This document shows, piece by piece, positions 1 through 6,531 of a stretch of DNA of 17,193 bases. The position numbers were made by a program, and so were the translations under genes. Under the pieces are notes generated by a model. That model had not been told where the DNA came from, did no database searches, and saw only the letters and a list, made by a program, of their open reading frames with translations. The DNA comes from CAZPXF01 sp964590945. GTDB lineage: Bacteria > Bacillota > Clostridia > Lachnospirales > Lachnospiraceae. Every line of letters begins with the position of its first letter. The first letter of the stretch is position 1. The DNA lies in NCBI GenBank assembly GCA_964590945.1, contig CAZPXF010000047.1:1-17193 (forward strand), written 5' to 3'.

Positions 1-139
1 AGTGAAGGAAAAAGAGACGCTGCAGCCGACCCAGATCAGCGAAATGACCGAAAGTGGTTATGACCTGACTCTATACACCTGCACCTACGGCGGCAAGACG
101 CGCCTGACCGTGCGGTGTGACAGAACGGAGGGGAAATGA
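1..139 (+). CDS. Sortase-family transpeptidase, C-terminal fragment
   Basis: Only the last 45 codons are in the window; the frame begins at base 2 and the 5' end lies upstream. The fragment contains LTLYTCTYGG followed by KTRLTVRC. This matches the end of the sortase fold: the catalytic Cys in a TLxTC strand, then a strand carrying the catalytic Arg. Sortases are membrane-anchored Cys transpeptidases that join surface proteins to peptidoglycan or to pilin subunits. The class cannot be assigned because the N-terminus and catalytic His are missing; the TCTYGG form resembles class B/D-like clostridial sortases. The stop codon directly abuts the start of the next gene, so the two are probably co-translated. 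The fragment is short, but the motif is distinctive. Confidence 0.75.
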   Translation, partial: VKEKETLQPTQISEMTESGYDLTLYTCTYGGKTRLTVRCDRTEGK

Positions 140-970
140 ATGAGTACGGCAGAACACAATAAGATTGGCATAGGCTTCCGCTTCGGGAAGCTGACCGTCG
201 CGGCCGATACCGGGAAACGGAAAAACCATTATCGCGTATGGCGCTGTGACTGCGAGTGCGGCGGATCCATCGAGCTGGATGCCCGCTCGATCCTGCGGGG
301 GACGTACAAAGACTGCGGCTGCGAGACGAAGGTGAAGCCGGGGATCCGGGATCTGACCGGGATGCGGTTCGGGAAGCTGGTGGCGCTGTCGCCTACGGGA
401 GAGCGGAAGAATACGAGCGTTGTATGGCTCTGCCGGTGCGACTGCGGCAATACGGCAGAAGTATCCTCCAGACAGCTGCTCGGCGGATATGTGAAGAGCT
501 GCGGCTGCCTGAGCCATCCGCCTTTGAAAGATTTTGTCGGGAAAAGGTTCGGGAATCTGACGGTGCTCTCCTATGCGGGAAAGCGGGCCGGGATGCACCG
601 ATGGCTCTGCCGGTGTGACTGCGGCAGAGAAACGGTTGTAGGGCAGACCCTGCTCCAGAGCGGGAAGACGAAAAGCTGCGGCTGCCTGCAGGCGGAGATC
701 TACCGGGAAAATCTGAAGCTGGTGGACGGCACGTCCGTGACGCTTCTGGAGGCAGGAAAGAAACATCTGATCAGGAGCAACACAAGCGGCTATACCGGCG
801 TATATCTCCAGAAAGCGACCGGGAAGTGGGCGGCGCAGATCACCTTCCGGGGGAAGACCTATTTTCTGGGGTCTTATGAGAAAAAGGAAGATGCGGTGGA
901 AGCCAGGAAGCGCGGCGAAGAGATGCACGACAACTTCCTGGAGCAGTATTACAGTTTGCAGGAAGGATGA
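140..970 (+). CDS. Triple Cys-rich repeat protein with C-terminal AP2 DNA-binding domain
   Basis: A 276-residue protein made of three tandem units of about 55-60 residues and a C-terminal AP2 domain. Each unit starts with a RFGKL-type motif, then has W-x-C-x-C-x-C and ends in a C-G-C motif: C36/38/40/59/61, C98/100/102/121/123 and C157/159/161/180/182. The spacing suggests a metal-binding repeat, probably zinc (inference). Residues about 216-262 (SGYTGVYLQKATGKWAAQI, then a GSYEKKEDA stretch) are a typical bacterial AP2 DNA-binding domain. In phages and bacteria such repeats and AP2 domains often accompany HNH homing endonucleases, but no HNH domain is visible here, so this may be a DNA-binding derivative or a regulator. 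The start follows GGAGGGG and lies immediately after the sortase stop codon. The biological role is unknown. Confidence 0.85.
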   Translation: MSTAEHNKIGIGFRFGKLTVAADTGKRKNHYRVWRCDCECGGSIELDARSILRGTYKDCGCETKVKPGIRDLTGMRFGKLVALSPTGERKNTSVVWLCRCDCGNTAEVSSRQLLGGYVKSCGCLSHPPLKDFVGKRFGNLTVLSYAGKRAGMHRWLCRCDCGRETVVGQTLLQSGKTKSCGCLQAEIYRENLKLVDGTSVTLLEAGKKHLIRSNTSGYTGVYLQKATGKWAAQITFRGKTYFLGSYEKKEDAVEARKRGEEMHDNFLEQYYSLQEG

Positions 971-982
971 TTCAATCCTTCC
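961..982. terminator. Perfect hairpin across two convergent stop codons
   Basis: GGAAGGAT and ATCCTTCC form a perfect 8-bp stem around a 6-nt loop. The stop of the AP2 gene (968-970) and the stop of the HD gene (972-974 on minus) both lie inside it. There is no T-run on either side, so termination is inferred from position and symmetry only. Confidence 0.45.
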
Positions 983-1568
983 GGATCCGGCCCTTTTCAA
1001 GGCTCGGGGAAATGAAATTGTCATATGCGTACCGCCAGAGCTCTTCGGAACCCTCTGCGGAGCGCGCATTTCTTTCGAGGATCTGATCAAGACGGATTCC
1101 GCGTTCGGCCCAGGCGCGCCCATCGGTGGCGTTGTTCAGCATGAGAGGCTGTATATTGTCCATCGTGCGGGCGAATCTGGCTTCAGGAGTCTCTCTTGCC
1201 TCGAATTCTTCCCAAAGCGCGCGGAATTTCTGCGCCTGATCCTCGGGCAGGAGGCTGTACAGCCGGTCCGCAGCGCGAATCTCCCGCTCGCGCTGATCCA
1301 GTTTGCCGGTTTCATCATAAGCGTAGGTATCTCCCGCGTCGATCTCTACGACGTCGTGCAGGAGGATCATGGAGACGACCTTCAGCATGTCGAGCTTCTC
1401 ATTGGCATATTCGCTGAGGATCAGCGCCATGACCGCCATGTGCCACGCGTGCTCAGCATCATTTTCTTTACGGGAGGCGTCGGACAGGTAAGTCTGGCGT
1501 CCGATGAATTTTTCTTTATCAAGTTCCAGACAAAAATCAAATTGCTTTTTCAGCCTGTTTTCTTCCAT
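972..1568 (-). CDS. HD-domain phosphohydrolase, YfbR/HDDC2-like 5'-deoxynucleotidase
   Basis: A 198-residue HD-superfamily protein. The metal site is visible: H40 in DAEHAWHMA, H71-D72 in LLHDVVEIDAGD, and D137 in RTMDNIQP. This layout and length match the HD_3 family, which includes E. coli YfbR and HDDC2. Those enzymes dephosphorylate deoxyribonucleoside 5'-monophosphates and help balance dNTP pools in the cytoplasm; the exact substrate here is inferred. The frame is open far upstream, but the ATG at 1568 was chosen because homology begins there, AGAAGG lies 12 nt upstream, and a good promoter ends about 40 bp before it. The upstream extension runs through the promoter and the terminator of the preceding gene and would not be translated. 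The gene appears monocistronic and is convergent with the AP2 gene. Confidence 0.85.
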   Translation of the reverse strand: MEENRLKKQFDFCLELDKEKFIGRQTYLSDASRKENDAEHAWHMAVMALILSEYANEKLDMLKVVSMILLHDVVEIDAGDTYAYDETGKLDQREREIRAADRLYSLLPEDQAQKFRALWEEFEARETPEARFARTMDNIQPLMLNNATDGRAWAERGIRLDQILERNARSAEGSEELWRYAYDNFISPSLEKGRIRKD

Positions 1569-1608
1569 AATAAATGATAACCTTCTTTCGATTGCTGTAT
1601 TTTTCTTA

Positions 1609-1637
1609 ATCATAACATGGATAATGGGAAAAGTCAG
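1609..1637 (-). promoter_or_regulatory. Sigma-A-type promoter for the HD gene
   Basis: On the minus strand, CTGACT (1637-1632) and TATGAT (1614-1609) are separated by 17 bp. This predicts a transcript start near 1602 and a leader of about 34 nt. It lies just downstream of the isomerase terminator, consistent with independent transcription. Confidence 0.55.
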
Positions 1638-1690
1638 CGGGAAAGATAGAAATAGAAGGCCGGGAAAGATTGAAAACAGAAGATCGAAAT

Positions 1691-1733
1691 GAAAAGCGCC
1701 GCGGCTGGTTGGTGGACAGCTGCGGCGCTTTTC
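1691..1733 (-). terminator. Intrinsic terminator downstream of the isomerase gene
   Basis: A 12-bp perfect stem (GAAAAGCGCCGC with GCGGCGCTTTTC) continues inward through five more pairs, one of them G-U, to a 9-nt loop at 1708-1716. On the minus strand the stem runs into TTTTC then ATTT. It starts 45 bp past the isomerase stop. A's and T's flank both sides, so it could act on either strand. Confidence 0.8.
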
Positions 1734-1777
1734 TATAAAAAATACTCCCCGGAAAAATATGGTAAATGTGTTGGTTA

Positions 1778-2563
1778 TTATCTGGCTGCGTAATATGTCT
1801 TCATGGCGTCGCGGATCAGCGTATCGAACTTGTCCGCATCCCATGCCGCGCGCCCTGTGAACAGGCCGTCGATGGATGGCTGCACGATCAGCTGGTTGGA
1901 ATTTCCCGGATTCACGCTTCCGCCGTAAAGGACAGGAATTTCATCGGCAGCTTCCCCGAAGATCTCGCGAAGCGCGGACTTGATCACCTTGTGCATTTCT
2001 TCAGCATAGTCCGGTGACGCCGGCGTTCCGTTTACGCCGATGGACCATACCGGCTCGTATGCTACCCAGATATTTGGGATCTGGTCGGCGGATACGCCAT
2101 GGAACCCAACCTTGAGCTGTGTGCGGAGAACCTCCGCGCTGATTCCAAACTCCTTTTCTTCGGCAGTCTCTCCGATGCACAGCAGGGTTTTAAACCCGTG
2201 CGCAAGCGAAGCTTTGACCTTTTTGTTTTCTTCCGCATCCGTTTCCCCGAATACATGTCTTCTCTCGGAGTGTCCGATCATGACAAGCTGAACGCCGATC
2301 TCTTTCAGCATCAGAGGCGAGATCTCGCCGGTGAACTGTCCCTGATCCTCCCAGCACATATTCTGTGCGCCGATCCTCACATAATCTGTATCTACGTTTT
2401 CAATCGCTTTTTCCAGCGTCGTGAAGGAAGGGATAATGAAAAGCTCGATCTCATCGCGGCTGATATCCTTTGTGTTATCAACCAGCCTTTGCAGGTAGTC
2501 GATGGTATCTTTGGTGGTTTTGTACATCTTCAAGTTACTTCCGAAATACAATTTCTTTCCCAT
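1778..2563 (-). CDS. tpiA: Triosephosphate isomerase-family protein, probably a catabolic paralogue
   Basis: A 261-residue TIM-barrel protein, the usual length for triosephosphate isomerase, which interconverts dihydroxyacetone phosphate and glyceraldehyde 3-phosphate. Catalytic positions are present: N10 and K12 (SNLKM), H98 (IGHSERR), E170 (AYEPVW) and the phosphate loop YGGSV. Several normally strict positions differ. The W of NWKMN is L, loop 6 reads SIGVNGTPAS rather than AIGTGxTAT, and the last phosphate loop reads GRAAWDA instead of GGAS. Such changes fit a paralogue acting on a related ketose or aldose phosphate; TIM-family L-erythrulose phosphate isomerases (EryH/LerI) are known. Its position, divergent from the tetronate operon rather than beside gap/pgk, also suggests a catabolic role. 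If PdxA2 yields dihydroxyacetone phosphate, ordinary TPI activity would also make sense. The start is supported by AAAGGA about 10 nt upstream. Confidence 0.85.
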   Translation of the reverse strand: MGKKLYFGSNLKMYKTTKDTIDYLQRLVDNTKDISRDEIELFIIPSFTTLEKAIENVDTDYVRIGAQNMCWEDQGQFTGEISPLMLKEIGVQLVMIGHSERRHVFGETDAEENKKVKASLAHGFKTLLCIGETAEEKEFGISAEVLRTQLKVGFHGVSADQIPNIWVAYEPVWSIGVNGTPASPDYAEEMHKVIKSALREIFGEAADEIPVLYGGSVNPGNSNQLIVQPSIDGLFTGRAAWDADKFDTLIRDAMKTYYAAR

Positions 2564-2617
2564 AAGAAAAACATCCTTTCTAAATAATTATGAATTTGTT
2601 TCTTTTATCTGTGATTT

Positions 2618-2646
2618 ATGATATTACGAAAGAAAAAGAAAGTCAA
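2618..2646 (-). promoter_or_regulatory. Promoter of the isomerase gene with a CGAAA box in the spacer
   Basis: On the minus strand, TTGACT (2646-2641), a 17-bp spacer and TATCAT (2623-2618) form a near-consensus sigma-A promoter. The leader would be about 50 nt. A CGAAA motif (plus strand, 2627-2631) lies inside the spacer, where a bound repressor would block polymerase. Confidence 0.6.
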
Positions 2647-2670
2647 TGTACAAATTTCACAAAGAAAAAT

Positions 2671-2722
2671 TAAAAACGAAAAAAAGCGAAAAAACGAAAA
2701 AAACCGAAAGAAAATACGACAA
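2671..2722. promoter_or_regulatory. Phased CGAAA box array in the divergent spacer, candidate DeoR-family operator
   Basis: CG steps within A-tracts occur at 2677, 2687, 2695, 2705 and 2717, that is every 8-12 bp; four are CGAAA and the last is CGACA. Read on the minus strand this is a TTTCG-T-tract repeat. DeoR-family regulators such as E. coli AgaR are known to bind TTTCRTTT-type direct repeats. A DeoR-family gene lies at 7134. The A-tracts would also bend the DNA. The rest of the 339-bp spacer holds two promoters, further single CGAAA boxes and no ORF that I can support. Confidence 0.5.
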
Positions 2723-2790
2723 AATTTTGGATGTAATGCATAAAAGCGACAAAAAAATAATGTTAAATATGGAGAAAAACCAAATTAGGA

Positions 2791-2819
2791 TTGAAAAAAC
2801 GAAAAAAAGATTGTAAAAT
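2791..2819 (+). promoter_or_regulatory. Promoter of the tetronate operon with a CGAAA box in the spacer
   Basis: TTGAAA (2791-2796), a 17-bp spacer and TAAAAT (2814-2819) predict a start near 2826 and a leader of about 77 nt. A CGAAAA box at 2800 lies within the spacer, mirroring the divergent isomerase promoter. Confidence 0.55.
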
Positions 2820-2854
2820 GAAACTACAAAGCAAGGAGAAACGAGCTTTAAAAA

Positions 2855-2885
2855 GTTAATTTCGAAACCTTGCGAAAATATTAAC
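2855..2885. repeat. Inverted repeat in the leader of the tetronate operon
   Basis: GTTAAT (2855-2860) and ATTAAC (2880-2885) are a perfect 6-bp inverted repeat 19 bp apart. It encloses two further CGAAA motifs at 2863 and 2873, and a third begins at 2885. It could be an operator half-site pair; the stem alone would be weak as RNA. Confidence 0.3.
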
Positions 2886-2902
2886 GAAAGGAAAGGAAAG
2901 AA

Positions 2903-3925
2903 ATGACGAAAACAAATTTCAAACCAGTAACAGCAATCACAATGGGTGACCCTGCTGGAATCGGTCCGGAGATTGTTGTAGGAACCATGCTCGACAGAGA
3001 ATTGTTTGATTCCTGCAAAATGTTTGTGATCGGAAGTATTGCAGTTATGGAGAAGGCTGCTAAGGTACTTGGAAAAGAACTGCAGTACAACAAGATTTCA
3101 GATCCTTCGGAGGCCAGGTATGAATACGGCGTCGTAGATGTTCTGGAAACAGGCGACTACGATACGGATTCCCTGAAATGGGGAGAGGTTCAGGAGCTGG
3201 CAGGCCGCATGGCGATCGACTGGATCATGAAATCGATCGAGCTTGGAATGGCAGGCAAGGTCGATGCTGTTTCTACCGCGCCGATCCATAAGAGAGCGAT
3301 CAAGCTCGTGGGCGTTCAGGAGGCAGGCCACACAGAGATCTATCAGAAAGAGACACATTCTCCGTATGCGCTTACCATGTTCTCCTGCCACAAGCTGAGA
3401 GTATTCTTTGTAAGCCGCCATATGTCTCTGGTTGACGCGGTCCACTATGCTACCAAAGATGTCGTTCTGGATATGGTCAAGAACATCGATTACGAACTGA
3501 GAAATGTTGGTGTTGAGAACCCATGTATTGCCGTAGCCGGAATCAATCCGCACAACGGAGACGGAGGCCTTTTCGGAACCGAGGAGATCACAGATATCGA
3601 ACCGGCAGTGAAGGCTGCGCAGGAACTCGGGATCAACGCGGTCGGACCTTGCCCGGCAGATTCCGTATTCAACATCGGCAAATCCGGCAAATTCGATGCG
3701 ATCCTGTCCATGTATCATGATCAGGGACACATTGCCTGCAAGACGCTTGATTTTGAAAAATCTGTAACAATTACCTGGGGACTTCCATTTATCAGAGGTT
3801 CTGTAGACCACGGAACAGCGTTTGATATCGCGGGCAAGGGCATTGCCGGATGCGTCAGCCTGATCGAGTCTACAAAGGTTTGTGTTGAGTATGCAGTACG
3901 GAAACATGAGATGGGATTGAAATAA
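2903..3925 (+). CDS. pdxA2: PdxA2-type 4-phospho-tetronate dehydrogenase (decarboxylating)
   Basis: A 340-residue PdxA-family NAD-dependent dehydrogenase. Family landmarks are the N-terminal TMGDPAGIGPE (residues 13-23) and three metal-binding His: H143 (EAGHTEIY), H217 (GINPHNGDGG) and H272 (YHDQGH). Family members oxidise a phosphorylated hydroxy acid and decarboxylate it. The biosynthetic enzyme acts on 4-phosphohydroxy-threonine in vitamin B6 synthesis, while PdxA2 acts on D-threonate or D-erythronate 4-phosphate to give dihydroxyacetone phosphate and CO2. The catabolic role is preferred because the next gene is a DUF1537 kinase and the third a KdgT permease, and no pdxJ is near. Subgroup assignment rests on context. 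GGAAAGGAAAG precedes the ATG. First gene of the operon. Confidence 0.85.
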   Translation: MTKTNFKPVTAITMGDPAGIGPEIVVGTMLDRELFDSCKMFVIGSIAVMEKAAKVLGKELQYNKISDPSEARYEYGVVDVLETGDYDTDSLKWGEVQELAGRMAIDWIMKSIELGMAGKVDAVSTAPIHKRAIKLVGVQEAGHTEIYQKETHSPYALTMFSCHKLRVFFVSRHMSLVDAVHYATKDVVLDMVKNIDYELRNVGVENPCIAVAGINPHNGDGGLFGTEEITDIEPAVKAAQELGINAVGPCPADSVFNIGKSGKFDAILSMYHDQGHIACKTLDFEKSVTITWGLPFIRGSVDHGTAFDIAGKGIAGCVSLIESTKVCVEYAVRKHEMGLK

Positions 3926-3956
3926 TTTTTCTGGAAAAAGAAAGCGAGGGAGTAAT

Positions 3957-5297
3957 ATGCCAATTATTGGAGCAGTAGCTGATGATCTGACCGGAGCAAC
4001 CACCACAGGTGTTTTACTTGCGAGGTCAAAAGCAAAAACGGCAGTCTATTTTAATGAGGAAGCTGCGCTGAATGCAGAAGGTACAGATACTTTGGATGCG
4101 ATTCTTATCAGCAGCAATTCCCGTCCGCTTCCGGCGGAAGAGGCTTACGAGAGAGTAAAAGCCGGGACGACTGCCCTGAAAAATATGGGGGTTCAGTATT
4201 TTTCCAAAAGAATTGATACAACACTTCGCGGCGGCGTTGGCGTCGAAGTGGACGCTATGCTGGATGTGGTTGGAGAAGACGCGATCGCGGTAGTAGTACC
4301 TGCGATGCCTCAGTCCAAACGAATTCTGGTAGGCGGATATTCTGTGATCGACGGCGTTGCGCTTATCAACACACCGGTTGCGCAGGACGTTCGTACGCCT
4401 GTAAAGGAGAATTACATACCAAGACTTCTTGCCGGACAGACGAAAAGAAAAGTAGGGCTGGTTACGTTGGACTATGTTCTGGCGGGACAGGCGTCAGTAG
4501 AACTTGCATTGAAAGAACAGAGAGAGAAGGACTGCGGCGTGATCGTTGTGGATGCGATCACACTTGAGGACGTTGAGACGATCGCGAAGGCCTGCATCGC
4601 TCTGAAATGGAATGTAGTAGCTGTCGATCCGGGTCCGTTTACATCCAAGCTTGCTTTCCACAGAGGCCTGATCGGAATAGAAGAACCGAATATTCCTCAG
4701 TGCGACGAGGTGGAAGGGAAAACGATTCTTATCGCGGCAGGCAGCGCTACGCCTGTCACAAAGAAACAGATGGAGGTACTCTGCGAGGATCCGCGCCATA
4801 TAAGGATCAGCGTTGATCCGGTTCCGCTGATCGATGATGATGATTCCGCGAAAAAGGAAATTGACCGGGCTGTTGACAAGGCTGTTGAGCTTTTGGAATC
4901 CGACTATCGCCCGCGGGCAATCCTTTTCGAGACGGCTCTTCATGGAACGCTTCTGAATCTTGAGGAGGAAGATGCGAAGCGAGGGTATACCGGAGGAAAG
5001 AGCGCGGATAATATCAATGCCGGTCTTGGCGCGATTGTCGCGAAGATCCTGGAGAAGGTTGGCGTTGAAAAAGTCGCAGGACTTTACACAACAGGCGGAG
5101 ATACGATGGTCAATGTGTGCAATGCAGTCGGAGTTCAGAGTCTTGAGCTTATCGACTATGTCATTCCGCAGACAGATATCGGTCGTCTTGTAGGAAGCTA
5201 TAGCGGTCTTCCGATCGTTGGAAAGGGCGGCCTGACAGGAAACGACAACACCGCCTGCGAGATTGTTTCGCGTTTGTTAAAAGAAGCAGGAGTATAG
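3957..5297 (+). CDS. dtnK: DUF1537-family four-carbon acid sugar kinase, D-threonate-type
   Basis: A 446-residue two-domain kinase of the DUF1537 (four-carbon acid sugar kinase) family, at normal length. The N-terminal sugar-binding domain begins with VADDLTGA (residues 7-14) and has KRIDTTLRGG (84-93), the family's substrate-site motif. The C-terminal nucleotide-binding domain carries TTGGDT (378-383) and KGGLTGND (423-430), the Gly-rich ATP site. Characterised members phosphorylate D-threonate, D-erythronate or 3-oxo-tetronate at C4 using ATP. Pairing directly with a PdxA2 homologue is the arrangement known for D-threonate kinases (DtnK), hence the symbol; substrate choice is inferred, not shown. 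It starts 31 bp after pdxA2 with GAGGGAG 4 nt before the ATG. Confidence 0.85.
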   Translation: MPIIGAVADDLTGATTTGVLLARSKAKTAVYFNEEAALNAEGTDTLDAILISSNSRPLPAEEAYERVKAGTTALKNMGVQYFSKRIDTTLRGGVGVEVDAMLDVVGEDAIAVVVPAMPQSKRILVGGYSVIDGVALINTPVAQDVRTPVKENYIPRLLAGQTKRKVGLVTLDYVLAGQASVELALKEQREKDCGVIVVDAITLEDVETIAKACIALKWNVVAVDPGPFTSKLAFHRGLIGIEEPNIPQCDEVEGKTILIAAGSATPVTKKQMEVLCEDPRHIRISVDPVPLIDDDDSAKKEIDRAVDKAVELLESDYRPRAILFETALHGTLLNLEEEDAKRGYTGGKSADNINAGLGAIVAKILEKVGVEKVAGLYTTGGDTMVNVCNAVGVQSLELIDYVIPQTDIGRLVGSYSGLPIVGKGGLTGNDNTACEIVSRLLKEAGV

Positions 5298-5323
5298 TCA
5301 ATAATTAATGGAGGAAAAGAGAA

Positions 5324-6367
5324 ATGAGTGAAAACGAAGTAAAAAAAGAGAAGAAAGAGAAAACAGATCTTGATCTGCTGCAGAAAATGAAAAACCTTCC
5401 GGGTGGTCTTGTAATCATCCCGCTGGTAATCGCAGTAGTACTTGCTACATTTGTACCTGGCGTATATCAGATCGGCGGATATGTAACCGCTCTGTTCTAT
5501 GATGGAAACTCCTGTATGATGGGCTTCTTCCTGATCGTTTGCGGAGCGTCTATCGACGTAAGACAGGTTGGTATGCCTCTGTACAAAGGTGTTATCATGA
5601 CGGCATCGAAGTTTATCGTGGGCGTTATTCTTGGAATGGTTGTCGGAAGCCTGTGCGGCGACGCCGGGATCATTGGCCTGACGCCATTTGTAATCATCGC
5701 GGCGATCACAAACTCCAACAGCTCCCTTTATATCGCATTGTCCTCTCAGTATGGTAATGCAACAGATACAGGAGCTGTATCTATCCTGGCGTTGAACGAC
5801 GGACCGTTCTTCACACTGGTAGCTCTTGGAGCAACAGGACTTGCATCTATCCCGATCATGTCCCTCGTTGCAACAATCATCCCGATCCTCATCGGATTTA
5901 TCTGGGGCAATCTTGACGAAGGCTTCAAGAAGACCTGTGCTACAGCGCAGCCGATCGTAACATTCTTTATGACGATCTCCATCGGCGCTAAGACAGACGT
6001 TAAGACACTGATCACAGCCGGAGCATCCGGTATCGTTCTTGGTCTTGTTTCCGCAGCTCTCGGCGTTGTATTCTTCTTCGTTATCAACCTTCTTCTTCCA
6101 AAGAAGGAAAGAAATGCTATGGGCGCTGCAATTGGTACAACAGCTCTGAACTCAGCTATGACCCCTGCAGCAGTAGGCGAGGCTGACCCGACGATGGCTC
6201 CATATGTAGAGATGGCAACAGCACAGTGTGCAACTGCTTCTATCATCACACTGTTTGCAATTCCATTCCTTACAGCATTCTTTGATAACATCATGCGTAA
6301 GAGACAGGCTGGTATCTATTCACCAGAAGGCTGGGCGCACTACAAAGTTGCAGGCGGAGAGCAGTAA
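5324..6367 (+). CDS. KdgT-family sugar-acid permease
   Basis: A 347-residue hydrophobic protein of the 2-keto-3-deoxygluconate transporter (KdgT) family. After a Lys/Glu-rich N-terminus of about 25 residues come LPGGLVIIPL, FFLIVCGASIDVR, ALNDGPFFTL and GFIWGNLDE, which follow the KdgT sequence closely (IPGG, FFCMGASI, GNLDP in E. coli). About ten membrane spans are likely, giving a secondary, cation-coupled symporter in the cytoplasmic membrane. In this operon, behind a tetronate kinase and dehydrogenase, the likely cargo is a four-carbon acid such as threonate rather than ketodeoxygluconate; no KDG kinase or aldolase is nearby. GGAGG precedes the ATG and the gap to the kinase gene is 26 bp. 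Last gene of the operon, followed by a terminator. Confidence 0.85.
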   Translation: MSENEVKKEKKEKTDLDLLQKMKNLPGGLVIIPLVIAVVLATFVPGVYQIGGYVTALFYDGNSCMMGFFLIVCGASIDVRQVGMPLYKGVIMTASKFIVGVILGMVVGSLCGDAGIIGLTPFVIIAAITNSNSSLYIALSSQYGNATDTGAVSILALNDGPFFTLVALGATGLASIPIMSLVATIIPILIGFIWGNLDEGFKKTCATAQPIVTFFMTISIGAKTDVKTLITAGASGIVLGLVSAALGVVFFFVINLLLPKKERNAMGAAIGTTALNSAMTPAAVGEADPTMAPYVEMATAQCATASIITLFAIPFLTAFFDNIMRKRQAGIYSPEGWAHYKVAGGEQ

Positions 6368-6405
6368 GATCCGCAGATCATATGAAAATCTGGAGATGTT
6401 TCGCA

Positions 6406-6430
6406 GTATAAATATGAATATTATTTATAC
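6406..6430. repeat. 8-bp inverted repeat downstream of the permease
   Basis: GTATAAAT (6406-6413) and ATTTATAC (6423-6430) match perfectly across a 9-nt spacer. It is AT-rich and lacks a T-run, so it is a poor terminator. It may be an operator or help stabilise the 3' end of the operon mRNA. Confidence 0.35.
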
Positions 6431-6449
6431 GGGATAAGATTTTCGATGC

Positions 6450-6490
6450 AAAAAGTCCTTTTATATGGTAGAATATAGAAGGACTTTTTT
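6450..6490 (+). terminator. Intrinsic terminator of the tetronate operon
   Basis: AAAAAGTCCTT (6450-6460) pairs with AAGGACTTTTT (6479-6489). The stem continues inward through TTATAT/ATATAG (one G-U) to a 6-nt loop, and the 3' arm forms a T6 run (6485-6490). The loop region also holds TGGTAGAAT, which resembles an extended -10 element, so a promoter for the next gene may overlap; that part is uncertain. Confidence 0.7.
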
Positions 6491-6531
6491 GCAAAACAAT
6501 CGGAATATGTTGTTTGTAAAGGAGACCAATA

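Noticed and set aside
71..1123. A 350-codon minus-strand frame opposite the AP2 gene
   Set aside because: The plus-strand protein has clear repeats and an AP2 domain; the minus frame also runs into the HD gene and has no recognisable domain.
1569..1844. N-terminal extension of the HD protein with a hydrophobic stretch
   Set aside because: The extra 92 codons run across the isomerase stop, its terminator and the HD promoter; they are not plausible coding sequence.
2671..2810. A-rich repeats as a possible CRISPR array or minisatellite
   Set aside because: The units are only about 10 bp, of unequal spacing and without unique spacers; a regulatory or bent-DNA explanation fits better.
2903..3925. 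Reading the PdxA homologue as the vitamin B6 biosynthetic enzyme
   Set aside because: It sits in an operon with a DUF1537 kinase and a KdgT permease, with no pdxJ or other B6 gene nearby; the catabolic PdxA2 role fits better.
3098..4006. A 302-codon minus-strand frame opposite pdxA2
   Set aside because: It overlaps a clear PdxA-family gene and the start of the kinase gene; no motif and no ribosome site.
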